Shown: one piece after another, positions 1-12,764 of the stretch
How positions within the stretch are numbered: the first letter of the stretch is position 1
Layout of the letters: every line of letters begins with the position of its first letter
The notes under the pieces: generated by a model
Database searches by the model: none
What the model was told of the DNA's origin: nothing
The model's input: the letters and a program-made list of their open reading frames with translations, nothing else
Position numbers and translations under genes: made by a program
Source of the DNA: Liolophura sinensis
Taxonomy: Eukaryota > Mollusca > Polyplacophora > Chitonida > Chitonidae
Length of the DNA: 64,000 nt
Assembly (NCBI RefSeq): GCF_032854445.1
Contig: NC_088295.1
Location: 74,802,028 to 74,866,027 of the forward strand
Reading direction: 5' to 3'

Positions 1-107
1 TCTGAAAACCTGCATTGATCCAATCACTCCGGATACTCACAACTGTGACCTCACTTACTCTACGGAAGGTAAAATCAACAAGGGAACCGATGTATATGTA
101 CGTTCCA
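1..107 (+). CDS. Penultimate coding exon (partial) of an unrecognised upstream gene
   Basis: Only the second frame (codons starting at base 2) is open across the interval; the other two + frames stop within the first 20 bases. It encodes about 35 residues, beginning LKTCIDPITPDTHNC and ending TDVYVRS, and then breaks after two bases of an Arg codon at a textbook donor (AG|GTAAGT at 108-113). The exon leaves phase 2, and the acceptor at 660 continues the frame and stops 12 codons later, so this is read as the second-to-last coding exon. The exon start is outside the window. I do not recognise the family: the fragment is polar, with two cysteines eleven residues apart, no membrane segment and no motif I can name. 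That it is coding is fairly well supported by the splice and phase agreement; the function is unknown. Confidence 0.6.
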
Positions 108-660
108 GGTAAGTTTCTCCGTACAAATGATGTTGGTTGGGGTGAGATCCTTGATGTATTGTTAGCATATGTATAACAGTCTTTTGTGTTGAGCTGATTT
201 ATTATGTTCCCCTTTTATTTGAGCATCATAAATTCTATGATTTGGGTCACCGTCTTACACTTAGGTGGCCACAAGGTCAGATTCGCAAACACATTTCTAT
301 TTAACACTCCTTGTTCATGCTTGTGGTTTGCCCTTGTACATGAGCATTTGTAGCTTGATTAATTGTTAATTGAAAACGCATGGACCTGCTACTCACAGAT
401 GTGTACAAGTCTCTGTGTCTGCCTGTGCTGCGACAAAAGCCACAGTGGAAACATTTTACAAGCATGTGGTTATCTAGAATGAATTGAGTGTCTACAAAGT
501 ATATATTCTATGTTTTGTTCATTATTGAATTGTTAATGTACGTGTATATTAAACCTACATCTATTTGATATGAATTTATCACTCTGTAGAATCATGATTA
601 TGGTGTATGGGCAAAGACAAAACACTTGTATTTTACGGTCTTTCTTGCTAATTGTTTCAG
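108..660 (+). other. Intron of the upstream gene
   Basis: A 553-bp AT-rich stretch bounded by GTAAGT at 108 and a pyrimidine-rich acceptor ending TTGTTTCAG at 660. No repeat, RNA gene or further open exon was seen inside it. Confidence 0.55.
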
Positions 661-697
661 AACCAAACCACCAATATCTCTTGACTTAGCAGACTAG
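661..697 (+). CDS. Terminal coding exon of the upstream gene
   Basis: The exon starts directly after the acceptor ending at 660. Its first base completes the split codon left by the exon ending at 107 (AG + A = Arg). The frame then reads TKPPISLDLAD and meets TAG at 695-697. The predicted C-terminus is short, hydrophilic and ends with acidic residues. Support comes from the good acceptor, the phase match and a stop soon followed by a plausible poly(A) signal. The coding part is too short to prove itself, and a different downstream exon cannot be excluded. The family is not recognised. Confidence 0.5.
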
Positions 698-955
698 GAA
701 ATTTTAGAATTCCTGTGAACAGTTATTTATATTACCACTTGAAAAAGGTACAATTTCTAATCAAAGTCTTCTGCGTTGTAAGATTTTTTCCCTGAAGCAG
801 TGATTATTGGGCACACAGGTGTGGATTAAGCCTTCAGTTTCTTGTACTGAGTGATCTGTGCGTACCTCATGTGACTAATGCAGAAGTTTTTCAATTCAAC
901 CACATCAAACAGAGGCACGAATTATGAATGACATTAAAGTGCTTTTCTAAGTTTA
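698..955 (+). other. Probable 3' UTR of the upstream gene
   Basis: This is AT-rich non-coding sequence between the stop at 695-697 and the proposed cleavage region. It has no other recognisable content. Its length is inferred only from the poly(A) signal at 933. Confidence 0.4.
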
Positions 956-972
956 ATAGGTGGGTGTGTACA
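933..972 (+). terminator. Candidate polyadenylation site of the upstream gene
   Basis: ATTAAA, a common variant hexamer, lies at 933-938. A GT-rich downstream element (GGTGGGTGTGTAC) follows at 959-971, the spacing expected for a cleavage/polyadenylation site. A canonical AATAAA at 1706-1711 followed by a T/GT-rich stretch is a possible distal alternative. Confidence 0.45.
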
Positions 973-1643
973 CACATACACGCCCCACCCCCGTACCTCC
1001 CAAACACCCCAAATTCAAGGTGTTCTATGTAAGCCACTCAAACACTAAGATCACATTACATAAGGGATTTGGACACATTAATGTCACCCCCTGTAGTTAG
1101 GCTATTATGACTACAAAGACAGAGGCGTTAAGGTTTTACCTATGTTTGTCCAGAATAAGTTAGTGGGTTTGAGCTTGAAGTACTGTTTATGCTGCACAAT
1201 ACAGATTTGCCATTTACCGCATTAACATTACACGAATATGCTTGTGCATATGTGGTGTCGTGCTGTGAAAATATTTCTAAATGGCTGTCATTTTTTGCCA
1301 TAAACTTTTGTCATTTTTCCAGTATTACAAAGGTTAGGATAAATAAGGAACCTACAGGTATACAGATATTGTGATCAACATCATGTAATGGATTAAAACA
1401 GAGATTTTTGGAAGCGCGGTCTTTTGAAGAAGTACATGTATATGCATGTTCGTTGTGTAAGAAAGCTGTACGTGGAACATTGGTGAAATGAAATCATGAA
1501 CGATTGTTCCTAACTAAAGTGTAATATATTTCAGCTTATTTATGAAGTATAATTTACCCATGTAATTGTGCATTTTTGTGTGTGTGTGTTTTGAAAACGT
1601 TTGTGCAGATTATATTTATTTATTTCTGAGGAGAATAATTCCA

Positions 1644-1646
<3 letters not shown>

Positions 1647-1675
<29 letters not shown>
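1647..1675. repeat. (AT)n microsatellite
   Basis: Uninterrupted alternating AT dinucleotides, about 14 units, within an AT-rich flank. Confidence 0.95.
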
Positions 1676-1676
<1 letters not shown>

Positions 1677-4600
1677 CTAAAGGTTGGTCCATTTCCCTTG
1701 GGATAAATAAATGGATCTCTTGTGTTTATTTAAAGAAAGCCAGGTCAGAAATGTAAGCCATTCAGTTTTATCAATGTGACCAGTCAAAAGTGACATCAGC
1801 ACCACAATAAGACAATGGCTGTATGATGTAAACTCAAGTTGTATCTAATCTTGGTTTGCCCAACTTTTGGCTACAGAATGTCAGGGTGCTCCTAAATCAG
1901 ACAATCTCTCCACCTGACACTGCTAAGGAACCCTTTGTAGTAGGAGAGATGGCTGAACTTTTTACCCTGAGCATTCTTAAGCTTCCACCGTTATGGCACC
2001 CTTGTGTCGTTAATAATAAGATTACCTCTTAATGATACAACAACAGTGTTCTAATATTAGACCATCTGACATGTTCTTGATTTGTAACAGCTTTTTCATT
2101 AAAACAATAATGCAGAAGATTTCTGTCCCAGCAGTGTTTGTTACGCATGCACACATACAGCTTTGTGATTGCGGCCCAAACTATACATGTGGTAGACAGA
2201 CTGCATTGTTTCGAAGAAGACTTCAATAGTAATACCATGAGATAAACTTTGTATTTTCCATTCTTCTAGCCTCAAGAGGGATCGTGCACTTTACCGTCTC
2301 TCTCTTCCACATCTCGGATGATCATTTCTACGTTTTTCGACCTTTTGATTCAGGCATAGTCTGGAGGTTTTCAACCAAATGCATACCTCAGAAAACCAGA
2401 CCATGCAGGGATGCTTTGAGTTAAATTGACCAGACCTAATATCAAAGGGTGCTGGAGGTCTCTTTAACTATCTGGACAAGACAAGTGGTGATTGGGTTTC
2501 TATATGAATAAACACTATGCCAGAGAATGGACATTTGATATGGTAGCCATAAATCTCTGACCATACAAAGACCTTTAGCAGCTCTCTATCAAGATAACAA
2601 CTGTTGCTCACGAACTGAATTTAGAATTTCTATGCCAATGAAGATAATGAGATAAATGTTTTAGTGACCAATTTGTACATGTTTCGGTAAGGGCAGAGTT
2701 ACATGTTCATTACAGCCTTATTTCCAAAAGCAACTACATGTACATGTGAAATCTGTACACAAAGAATGTTTAATTTGTGATCCAATGCTCTTTTTTTTTT
2801 CTTTCAACATGCTCAGAAACTGTTTCAATGTCATCCGAATGAAATTTACATCTGAAAGATTTCAATTTGCTCATCAGTCGTCATTCAATTGTATCAAAGA
2901 GCTTGTCATGTCCTTAACATGCATGTAGTACTGTTTAATATGATGGTAAATTCTATCTTAGCTCTAGGCTGGCAGCAACAGAAAAAATGGGCCATAGTTG
3001 TATATGTGGTAAAAAAAATTGAAAGTTCCTTATTCCTGGAGGTTAAGAAAATGTGATAGCATCATGGGCAGGACTTTATTGTTGGACTGTAGAAAAGGGC
3101 GTGTGAGATTAACCCTGGTAATTGACTATACAGACTTGTTCACTGATACATGAATATATCAGATTTCTTCCAAAGATATTGTCATCTTTCTAGCCACCAG
3201 CACCACTGGAATATACATGAATGGGAAAGTTTTTGTTGTCTGGTAAATGTAGACACTAGTTGTTGTTGAAATATTGTTTAGTGAAAATACAAAAAGTGTT
3301 TGCTCTAAACCAAGGCAGTTGAAACTTTAGCTGTTTCTTGTTTTTAATGTATTTTTAACTGTCTAATGTTACATTTTCTTTAAACCTATGGAAACTATTT
3401 AAGACAAATTTAATGGAATTGACAGCAAGTGCAAATTTGGTTTGGTTATCACATCTCACTAACTGAGATGTCTTGCTCATTGCTTCCTCATAAAGATAGT
3501 GGTCTGTGTTCAAAGATTATAAATTTAAGGTATCAGACATTTGACTCACTGACTGACAGATTGAAAGATTGACCTGTTAACATGTAGACCTGTTTGTGGT
3601 GGCCGAGACTATTTCCATTTGTACCATCTGCATTTTGGCATCGCAGAATTAAAGCACATGTACCATGTTTGTCTGAATTAAGGTTTGTGCAGCAAGTGAG
3701 AAATAGCAGCTTAATAAAGTTCAGGTCAGGCAAAAATAAAACTTTAGATCAAGATCTTTGTTATCAGATGGACTCGGGTTCATGTATCACCAGTTATAGC
3801 TATCATATTAAAGAAAGTTCACATGGAGAAATGAGATTTCATAGTAGATGAAATGTATCTCCTTCAAGAGCCCGTAAAACACATGTTAAATGAGAATATA
3901 AATTTAATTTCGAAAAGATTTTGTTTGTTTTCTCCTCAGTTTTTATTGCATTCATTACCTATTTGCTGTCTTCCAGTTTGTCCTTATATGGGTTATATTA
4001 TTAATGGGTACAAATACATACACATAAGTACACTAAACTACTCAGTTAGAACACATTTTAGAGGTTTATACACAGTAATCACAATTGATGTCAGAAATGG
4101 TTAATCCATAGATATATGTATCCATTCTTGAAAATTTCCCTGTTCCATACCTGTAGATACGACTGAATTTCTGAACAAGAATCTGAGTAATCTTCAGTTT
4201 TGGGTTATAATTACAAAACATATGCCATGTGTCAGAAGTCCAGCGAAAACCCGGCTGTGCATTCAGCCTTCATGTAACGACTTTCTACTGATAAACCTCT
4301 GCCACAAAAATCTCCTTTGACGTCATACTCGAGCAATTAGAAGATGCGCATAGTACGTTTCAGCCGCATTAGCCATTGAAAACAAGCCTGTTTGCAGCTC
4401 ATGAAGAGCCTCCATTAAATAGGACATACATGTACATGGAACCATTCTGCTAGATGCCAGGGTTTACAGTTGTTTTTCTATGTGAGCTGAGAAAACAAAA
4501 ATTGTTTAATCACATAAATGTGTTGAGTTGTGAACTGTTTTTGACCTTTCAATAACTTCAGAGAAGTCATCTTTGGTAGGATAGTTATCTTACATTTATT

Positions 4601-6170
4601 GTGGTATCTGGATGAGTTTTCCAATCATTTCCATTAAAGACTACAAAATCCAGTAACTTATATCAAACTTTGTTTTGGCGTGAAAACAGTTGAATTTGTA
4701 TGCGCTCATCATATAAGTATCAAATTTCAGATGACAGAAATAACCAGTAATCGTTACAATTTAGAGTAAATTTTAATTGGCATATGATCATACAAAATGT
4801 ATTTGTGTAGTGGAGAAAACTTTTGCATTAGTTCCCAATAGACTATATCTTTATCAACTGATATTGATTAAAAGGTTAGGTCATGTTTTAATGTATTTCT
4901 TACTCATATATGTCCTGAGAAGTTTTTTGTCAGTTTATATTTTCGAAGACCATTTACACCAAAGTCATCCTGTACACATTTTCCTCAGTTTAAGAAACTG
5001 CAAGTAATTCCTTTGCAATTTTTATCACATTCAGTATATCAGCACATAACATGCTTAACTAAATCATAGGTTTTCTAGGCAATCAATTTTTTTGCTACTT
5101 ATAAGGATTTAGAGGCATATTTCTGTTCTTCCACAATCAGCAGTATTTGAAATATGGTTTTATTTTTCTTACCCAGTATTGCTGTCAAGCCTCAATACCT
5201 ATCTTTCCTTTCTTGATGGTCCTTCCCAGGTTTACATGCAGATCAGTGTTCCACTTCAGACAAAACAAATAAACTTTGCAAACAACTCAGCTGGCTGTGC
5301 ACCAAATACTGCTTTTCAGTATTAAAGTGTTTCCTGGACTAATGTATCAGTGCGTATGATCAGTTTTTTATCACAATCTTGTTTCCTGCAAATTTAACTT
5401 TTCTGTGTTAATTAGGTGGACTTAGCTATTGAAGATATGGTAGCCTGTAGCAGGCTGGACTGTCCAAACAAACATGGCGACTGTACCAGCCTGGAATGGC
5501 GCCCGCATCACCCACATTGAGCGATTCCCAGGAAGGCACGATAATAAACTGTTACAGAGCACTTTGGCTTGTTAGGGATTGCTGAGCGGAATTGCCAATA
5601 TCCATGGCATTACAAGGGAAAAATAGTATTAGATATCTCAGTGATAAGGTCCTATTCCTTTTGTATTTGCCATTCTATGTTCTTGTGTACTTGAAATGCA
5701 AGAGTATGATAAGGACTGTTAGGTACAATGATCAGATACATCCAAACTCTAGTTGTCTAGAATAACAGAATATTGTTAGCATTGTTGAAATTGTCTATTT
5801 CGTCATGCGTATGGTAATTATTATCTTGATGTGCCAGTTGCTATCTACATCAGACATTTCGATGCCCATGTTCAATTTTGGAACTATTTTATGGTTACTT
5901 TCCATTAATGGCGTCCGTAACCATGGTTGGGTATTTTAAGTGATTTTATTACAGGAGAAATGCATTAGAAGGGAGGGCGGCACAAGAGTCATTTAGTTAA
6001 CGATTCATTAGTTTCTGTTAGCAGGTTTGTGACGAGATGTGAGAGGCACATGTACAGGTATAGCCTCAAGGCTTTCTCCATTCTCAAACGCGGCGTGAAA
6101 ACGAGCAAATTTGTTGCCCATCACAAATATCCTCATCTCAGATTGAAAGCAGCCGATTTTTTTCTTTTGC

Positions 6171-6250
6171 CACATCTTTTTTTTTTTTACTTCACTTTCT
6201 TTTCTTTTTGCATCTTACATTTTTTTCTTTTTCTTTTTTTTTTTTTTTTG
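6171..6250. repeat. T-rich low-complexity tract
   Basis: Almost pure T with scattered C, including runs of 9 or more T. It inflates a Phe-rich pseudo-ORF in two + frames. It is low-complexity sequence, not a gene. Confidence 0.9.
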
Positions 6251-6533
6251 TTCTTGACTGTCATTTCGTCATTCATTTACGCAAGTTATTTGGCTGCTTA
6301 TGCGTAGTGATGGTTCAACAGAAGTTAGATGTTCCACATTGTTTAGAGAGGCTGCCTTCAGTGAACCCTGCAGGTTTACTGCTGGTGCAAGAGATTTGCC
6401 GGCTAGAAGCTGTTAAAACAAACCCACCATTCTCCTCTTACGTAGCCATGGGCGTTTGTTTCAAAAGATAAAAGTGATACAAAAAAGCGGAAGCCAAATA
6501 AGTGTGAAGCAGTCCACCTGGTCCCTGCTATGC

Positions 6534-6575
6534 CCCCCCCCCCCCACCCTCCACCACCACCACCACCCCTCCTCC
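6534..6575. repeat. C-rich / CAC-repeat tract
   Basis: A run of about 14 C is followed by CACC/CAC repeats and CCTCC. The opposite strand is correspondingly G-rich. Confidence 0.9.
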
Positions 6576-7371
6576 CTATCCTCCAACCTTAAGACACTTA
6601 CATACATTTGTGTAACTTTGGTAAATAGAAAGCCTTGTGTAATGGCCAATGGAGATGCTAGCCTCCGGGTTTGGTTAGATACTCAGACTTTGAGAGCCTC
6701 TTGTCAGTTGACATCAGGCTACCTGGATGAGGTGGCTAAAACTGTTTATAGAGAGTCAACATATGGTTCTGGCTCCTAGTGTCAAACACTCAGCTCTTTC
6801 AGAACACGAAGGACCCCAACTGACTAATGGCTGAAATCTGTCTGTGAGGTGACCAGCATCAATTCTTCTTTTGACCTGAAGGCAAGAGTTCAAATCTTAC
6901 GAACAACTAAAACATAAGAAGCTTTTGAACAACGTGTTTGGCTGAGTTTTATTTGAATCCAAAGAACAAAGAATCGCTAATACATCTTCAGTGTTTAAAC
7001 TCTTTGATAGACAAAAAATGTTATTAAAATTCAGAAAGAATACATGGCTTGATTTGAAGCATTATCAGTGATAGATATCTACACATAAAGATTAACTGAT
7101 TAACTGAGAATGCCGCAAATAATATGTTTGGATCTAGAGGCTCTATTGGTATTGCATCTGTTGTGTTTATCCTTTGAAGCCAAAAAATAATCAAAATTGA
7201 GAAACAATACCTTGCTTTATGTCAACAGTGAGAAATGTCAAGAAATGTGTGATCTGAACATAAAGATTAACTGATGAAAAGACTCAGTATGTGGTGTGCA
7301 TTATTTTTATGCCAAGTCTTGCTAATCTGTTGTACTACTGGCTTGAACCTGTAGACATTTATCATTGGCTA

Positions 7372-7430
7372 TTGCTGCTTTGCAATTGCAATCAATTGCA
7401 ATCGTTGCCGTAAGCAGCAAAGAACAAAAG
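7372..7430. other. Nested inverted repeat (hairpin/cruciform candidate)
   Basis: The 9-bp arms TTGCTGCTT (7372-7380) and AAGCAGCAA (7422-7430) are exact complements. Between them lies a second complementary pair, TTGCAAT...ATTGCAA. Together they could form a roughly 59-nt interrupted hairpin. No homology to a known RNA gene was recognised. Confidence 0.5.
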
Positions 7431-10400
7431 GAAGTACATTGATATTTTATGATGAATGTTTATATTAAGTGCACAAGGTTGGATATGCAGTTTATGTGCT
7501 AGTGATTCTGTAAGGACACCTGTATGCAAGTGCCGCTGCTGAAACATGCATGTCCCAAGGCTGTGGTCTCTAGACTCTCCTGTTAATACAACTAGTGTAG
7601 GCTAATGCCTTATTAACATGATTGTGATAATGACTGGCATAATTACCATACAAGATCAGCCTGTTCCTATGATAAACAGAGCTCAGCCTCCAGCCAAACA
7701 GCTTGTTGGTTTTGTAAGGCTGCTTATAACAAGGCTTAAATGGCATGTTTAAAGGAAATTGAGGAATTGCAAGGTTTTGCTTTTGTGGCCAAAGTCTTTG
7801 AGCCTTAATGTCATTCATACCAAACAGTTACATTGACATTGCCTTGAAGATGTCTCTTTTTGTTGTTCTTTTGAACTGCCCCATATCTCTCTCGCGCACA
7901 CTGTGTTCCTACAGACATCATTCTGGTTTTTTTCTATCATTTTCATTTATCAACAGTGCTCTGTCATCTGCAAGCAGGTGAAAACTATGTCTGTAGTGTT
8001 GGTGTTGTTCAGACTTGTTGTTCTTGTCAATCTTTGTATATATCTAACCACATACACAGATTCAATCCCCACCCTGTTGTAATGCCAGAAAACTTGAGGC
8101 GTCAACTACAGTGTCTCTTTACACTGGGCTAATTACTTAAGCCTTGGGTGTCTAATTACCCGACAACATGCTTGCTATGCATTTGAAGAGTAAGACCAAC
8201 CCTAAGCTCAGGATATAAACAAGTGGGCAGTTTTGTGCCTTGGGTAAGTGTCTCAAGCAGTTGGGGAATCTAAAGTTCAGTCTGGTTTAATGATAAGTGT
8301 CTGGGTAGGAGCGAAAGATTTAGTTCAGACATCTTAGTTGACTTCACACATCAGGCCCTCCAGGACTGTTTAATAGATGAAGAATAAAACAAATCCTTTT
8401 AGATTTGAGGTTTTCTGATATTTCCAGGTCTACCTCTGGAGACCCAGTTTGTTAGTTTTTTTCCCCATTGGCCTTGTGGTTTGTGTCAGTTCATCTATCA
8501 GCCCATCCATTTCTTTGTTAACACTTCCTCTTGAAGGCTCATGGACATATGTACCAAACTTACACCACATGTACATGACGACTATGACGTTGCCAGGAAC
8601 CCTATTCCTTGGTCAACTTTGTTCAGGATTATTGGGGTTAATGGGTTATATTTTGTGACAGGCTTGTGAGCATGATATCTCTAAAACTCTTGAAGAAGTT
8701 TTCCGTTTTGTTGTAAGGTGCTGTTCATGGCAACATTGTTCAACAGATTGTATAAAATTCACCTTGGATAAGTTGTAATTAATATATGCATCGATTATTT
8801 GAGCAGTATTACTTTTGCGTGTTTAGATGAGGCATTGTTGTGGTTTCAGGAAGAATCAGCCTTTTCTGTTATGAGATAGCAACTGGGCTTTTGTTCCCTG
8901 ATTAAAGGCGGGATTATTAAGGGTTCTTGCTGGGCTTTGTGTAATATGTCTGCCCTTGTCTACCTGCTAATAGGGTACTGATTTGTGTAACCTTGAGCTC
9001 ATCATGATAGGACCGAATATCGCCAAGCTTGTTCAGAAACACCCTTTGTAGTGATTGTCCCCTTTGCTCACATGCCCAGTATTTGGTCGGAACCTCTTTC
9101 CTGGGAAATAACTGGCTGTGTGACTAGACTTCCTGTAATTTTGCCAGCCCCAACAATGATCACCTGTGAAATGAACGGTGTATAAGACCATTGTTTTCTG
9201 GTAAACAGTCTAGCGTGTTGCATGCTCGGCCGGGCCTGTCTACCATGACAAGCTGAGAGATGACATGTACACTATAGGCCTCAAAGCAGCATTGATTTTA
9301 CCATGTAGAGATACAAGTATTCACAGAAGCTGACAAATTACATAGCACTTTGTGGGATGCCCTTATAATAGTCCTTGTGTGGAGATGTGCTTCTGGATAA
9401 CTGATTGCAAAAGAAGATATTGTAAACAATGTTGTGTACAAAAAAGGCGTAAGACTCTGCTACCTGTCTTTTGCTCCTGTAGTTACTAAGACATTTAGAG
9501 AGCTCAAAGATAAGAACTGTAATAATAGATCCCATTTGTTGAACAAAACAATTACTCTTTGCACCAAGAGTTCAGAAGGAAGCTCTTTGTCTGATTTCTT
9601 ATTGTGCGCTCACAAAAAAAGATCAAACCAAACACACATTTATAGCTTTGAATGATTCACCTTCATGATTATTTTCAAACAAAAGAAAGAAAAACTTTTA
9701 AATTTAGTGACCACATAAAGCAAAGTCTTATTTTTTTGCACCTAGCAATGTGTCTGAAGTACAGGTGTTGTAAAACGGAGTGAGATAATAAAAAAGTTTT
9801 GTGAATGTGATGCACTGTGTAGAGTGGTACTGCTACCCTAAATCCTCAGTAAATTCAACCAGAAAAGTATAACGTTAGATGTAGGTTGAAAGAAAAATTG
9901 ATTTGATTTTGAACATATGAACTTACTAGAAATTATGAAATAAGCTTTCAGATTGAGTAACGTTACCCTAATATACCAAAACATGCTCCATGGTTGAATT
10001 TGTTAAAGACGTAGCGTAATTACTGTCCAAATTTTAAGGAAGGTATAAGTACGTTAGCAGATTTACAGGACACCATTTGGTTAGAACCAGGGCTTCAAAT
10101 TGAAAACGAAATGGTTGGTTTCATCCCTGGATGGATGAATAGATGGAACAGAGGGTTTACTGGGTTTTGCAGAACAGAGGTCTGTGGGTGGAAAGCTTAC
10201 AGATCTCACTAGATGTGCATGTGAATGGAGCATGGGAAATGGATGTAAACTGCCCGGATACCTCCTGTAACCTCATATCTTCAGAAAACCCTTGACTTTA
10301 GACAACATATGGTGAAGACAAAGCAGTAAAAAGGCTAAAGGGGCATGTGATTGGATTGGATCAGTAGCTTGAACAAGAGAAACACTGGGCTCCACAGGGA

Positions 10401-12339
10401 TGTGTAAGACGATCTTGGTACCATTCCTAAAATCCTCTGATATGCCTGGATCCACGAGTCAAACAGGCCTTCACTGCACAACATCCTCTAACAATGCCAA
10501 TAAATTACAAAAATATACCATATTTATGCAATTTTTTGTCGTCAAAATTGTGTGAACATCGCAAACACCTAAAACAACAGACGGTGAAAGGAGTAGTTGG
10601 GAAGTCAAGGCGATGAACTGAACAACCTCATTCATTGTTGGATTAATAAAAATGTATTTATGCATGATATAAAGAATTTTGTTTCGGATGGAAATCATAA
10701 CTATATTTAGTGATATATGTGTGTTATCAGCAATTTAAATAATGTAATATATATATATATAAATAGAAATATATTTATGTACATGTATCTGTCCTAAGTT
10801 TGTTGTACAATTGTAATACACTTAGATGTAGAATAAATCCTCCAGCAGATCCTTATTTTCCAGGAGCAACTAAAACAGCTGGGGAAAATTTATAGGTTGA
10901 AAATTGATAGGGATCACATCTGTGTGCGATGGTCCACCCAATCTCATGTATCTACATCAGTTTGAGGCTATGTGTAGTCTGTTAGCCAGAATGTGTAAGT
11001 AATGGTAAAATAGAATGTAGTAGTAATGGGGAGAGGGGTAAGGAATAAGGGAGGACTTATCTGTTAAATGTTTTATCTTTTATTTGACTAGACCAAGACA
11101 TATTATGATAACCTTTGGGGTTATAAAGGACTGTATCCCCCTGGGGGCAGCCCTGGGAAGCAGGGGAATGAGACCAGTTTAACACCCGCCTGCCAGCACC
11201 CGTTTCCTCCTGTGGAGAGATTAACAGGGGGGGTAGTCAGCAATGCATCACCAGATGACTTCTTAGGCACCTCACTTAGCCCTTGAGAAATTGCTCTGGG
11301 CTACAGCCTGGCTAAGCACACAGCAGACCTTTGATGTTCAAGCGTTGTTACTAAAGATTATGTCTGCTATACCTGTGTGTACATACGATCTTGTAATAGA
11401 CTGCTAAACCATTATCGTATCAGTTTGCTTAAATGTAAAGTAGGGCTTTCCTGATCATAGGTATATGTGTTGAATTAGTATATGCGTGTACACGTAGTTC
11501 TACAACATCATAGCTGTAATATTGCAAAGTGGTATTAAGTTGAAATCGTTCCTCATATTTAGAGCTGGACAATTTAACATACAACTGTACTCTGTAGTAG
11601 AATAGTATCCAGCTTGGCTGTGTGGATTAAGCTGTCAACAGTATGGAAATTTGGACCATTCTGTGGTAATTGTACTCCTTGAGGCTAGCCTAAGTGATTG
11701 ATTTGGCGTGGTTTTCTTGAGGATTCTGCGGTTGTTAAGGCTATATAAGATCCACGTGGAGGCGTCAGTGCACCTAACTTATCTCCCTGTCTGTGGATGG
11801 TTAACCTAGGGGCAGGTGAGGAGCTGTGGGTGGAAAAGTTACCTTTATATACATGGTCCATTGTGAGTAGCTAGTAGAGCTGGGTTACTAGGGACTGGGG
11901 GAAGAGTTTCTACAGGCTGGGCTGTAAGGGAGATGTGCTGGAAGTGGGAGGATCCCAACGGTAAACTGATCTAGGGTCACTCTTGGAGAGGGAGAGGATG
12001 CTGCCTGTCTTAAGCCAAGGGAGTCTAGTTGAGAGTCTAGGGGGGATACTCAGACACATGGGTTAAGGCTGCTCAGACTGGCTAAACCACCCTCCCCACT
12101 ATAGACGGGATTCTTGCCCTCCAAGACTGGCCACCCAGCCAGTGCTTTTTCCCACCCCTCCATCCCTTACAGTTGACAGACTTGTAAACTGTCGTGTTGG
12201 AGAAGCCCCAAGAGTCTTGGTGGATCCTTGACAGAAACAGTATCCAGTTAAAGGGGAGAAAGCTACAGGTTGAGAGTAGCATAAAGTTGTCTGTGAAGCA
12301 AAGAGGATTTAATTGAATAATTGGCTGCTATTACCGTTG

Positions 12340-12635
12340 GCTACCTGCAAACATCGTTCTCTCTCGCTCTCTACTTAGACTGTACATGTACCTCGGAGGG
12401 GTTTTGGAGTACTGAAAAACTCTACCCTCAGAAGCTTGAAGGCTGTCAAGTTGGACCTGTGTTCTTGTGACTTGGTGTTAAAACCCTAGTTTGTACTCAA
12501 GAGATACCAGGGGAAGGATCAACACTGCCAAGATAACAGTGGTGTTTGGATGGCAGTTGCTCAACAGTACCTACAGCTAAGTTGAGGAATAGACATATCA
12601 GGCCGTTGGTGTATCTATTGCAGGAGCTTGTCAGG
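12340..12635 (+). other. Possible non-coding first exon (5' UTR) ending at a strong donor
   Basis: The stretch ends in TCAGG|GTAAGT (donor at 12636), one of the best donor matches in the intergenic region. It has no long ATG-initiated frame: the ATG at 12550 runs only 11 codons to TGA. If real, it would be a non-coding leader exon of the PCBP gene or of an unidentified transcript, and could splice to the acceptor at 42213 with translation starting at 42291. The start coordinate is approximate. No promoter motif is evident. Chance is a real alternative. Confidence 0.2.
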
Positions 12636-12732
12636 GTAAGTCACTCTGCTGCTGACGCCTTCACCATGATGTACAACTTTTCTCACTCTTTTTCAGTTAA
12701 CTTAAATTATCTCTCCAACACACATATTTCTC

Positions 12733-12764
12733 CCTCCCCCCCCCCTCTTTTTTTTTTTTTTTTC
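12733..12764. repeat. C-then-T homopolymer tract
   Basis: A run of C directly followed by about 17 T. It resembles a low-complexity or decayed poly(A) tail in reverse orientation. Confidence 0.85.

Larger units (their letters stand above)
973..12339. other. Gene-poor intergenic DNA
   Basis: About 11 kb with no exon I can support on either strand. It holds an (AT)n run near 1647-1675, long T tracts at 6171-6250, a C/CAC-rich tract at about 6534-6575, a small nested hairpin at 7372-7430 and a short (AT)n at 10746-10761. Scattered 60-100-codon open frames in several frames have no domain signature and look like chance. The part from about 11.0 kb rightward is noticeably less AT-rich. Confidence 0.6.

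Noticed and set aside
4318-4325. TGACGTCA (full CRE palindrome), also at 26233-26240
   Set aside because: Two 8-bp matches in 64 kb are within chance expectation, and neither lies near a supported start site.
6029-6779. Three overlapping open frames of 87-107 codons
   Set aside because: They are created by poly-T and C/CAC low-complexity tracts (Phe, Pro, His runs).
6885-6905. GAGTTCAAATCTTA resembling a tRNA B box
   Set aside because: No matching A box at the right distance and no cloverleaf could be drawn, so it is not a tRNA gene.
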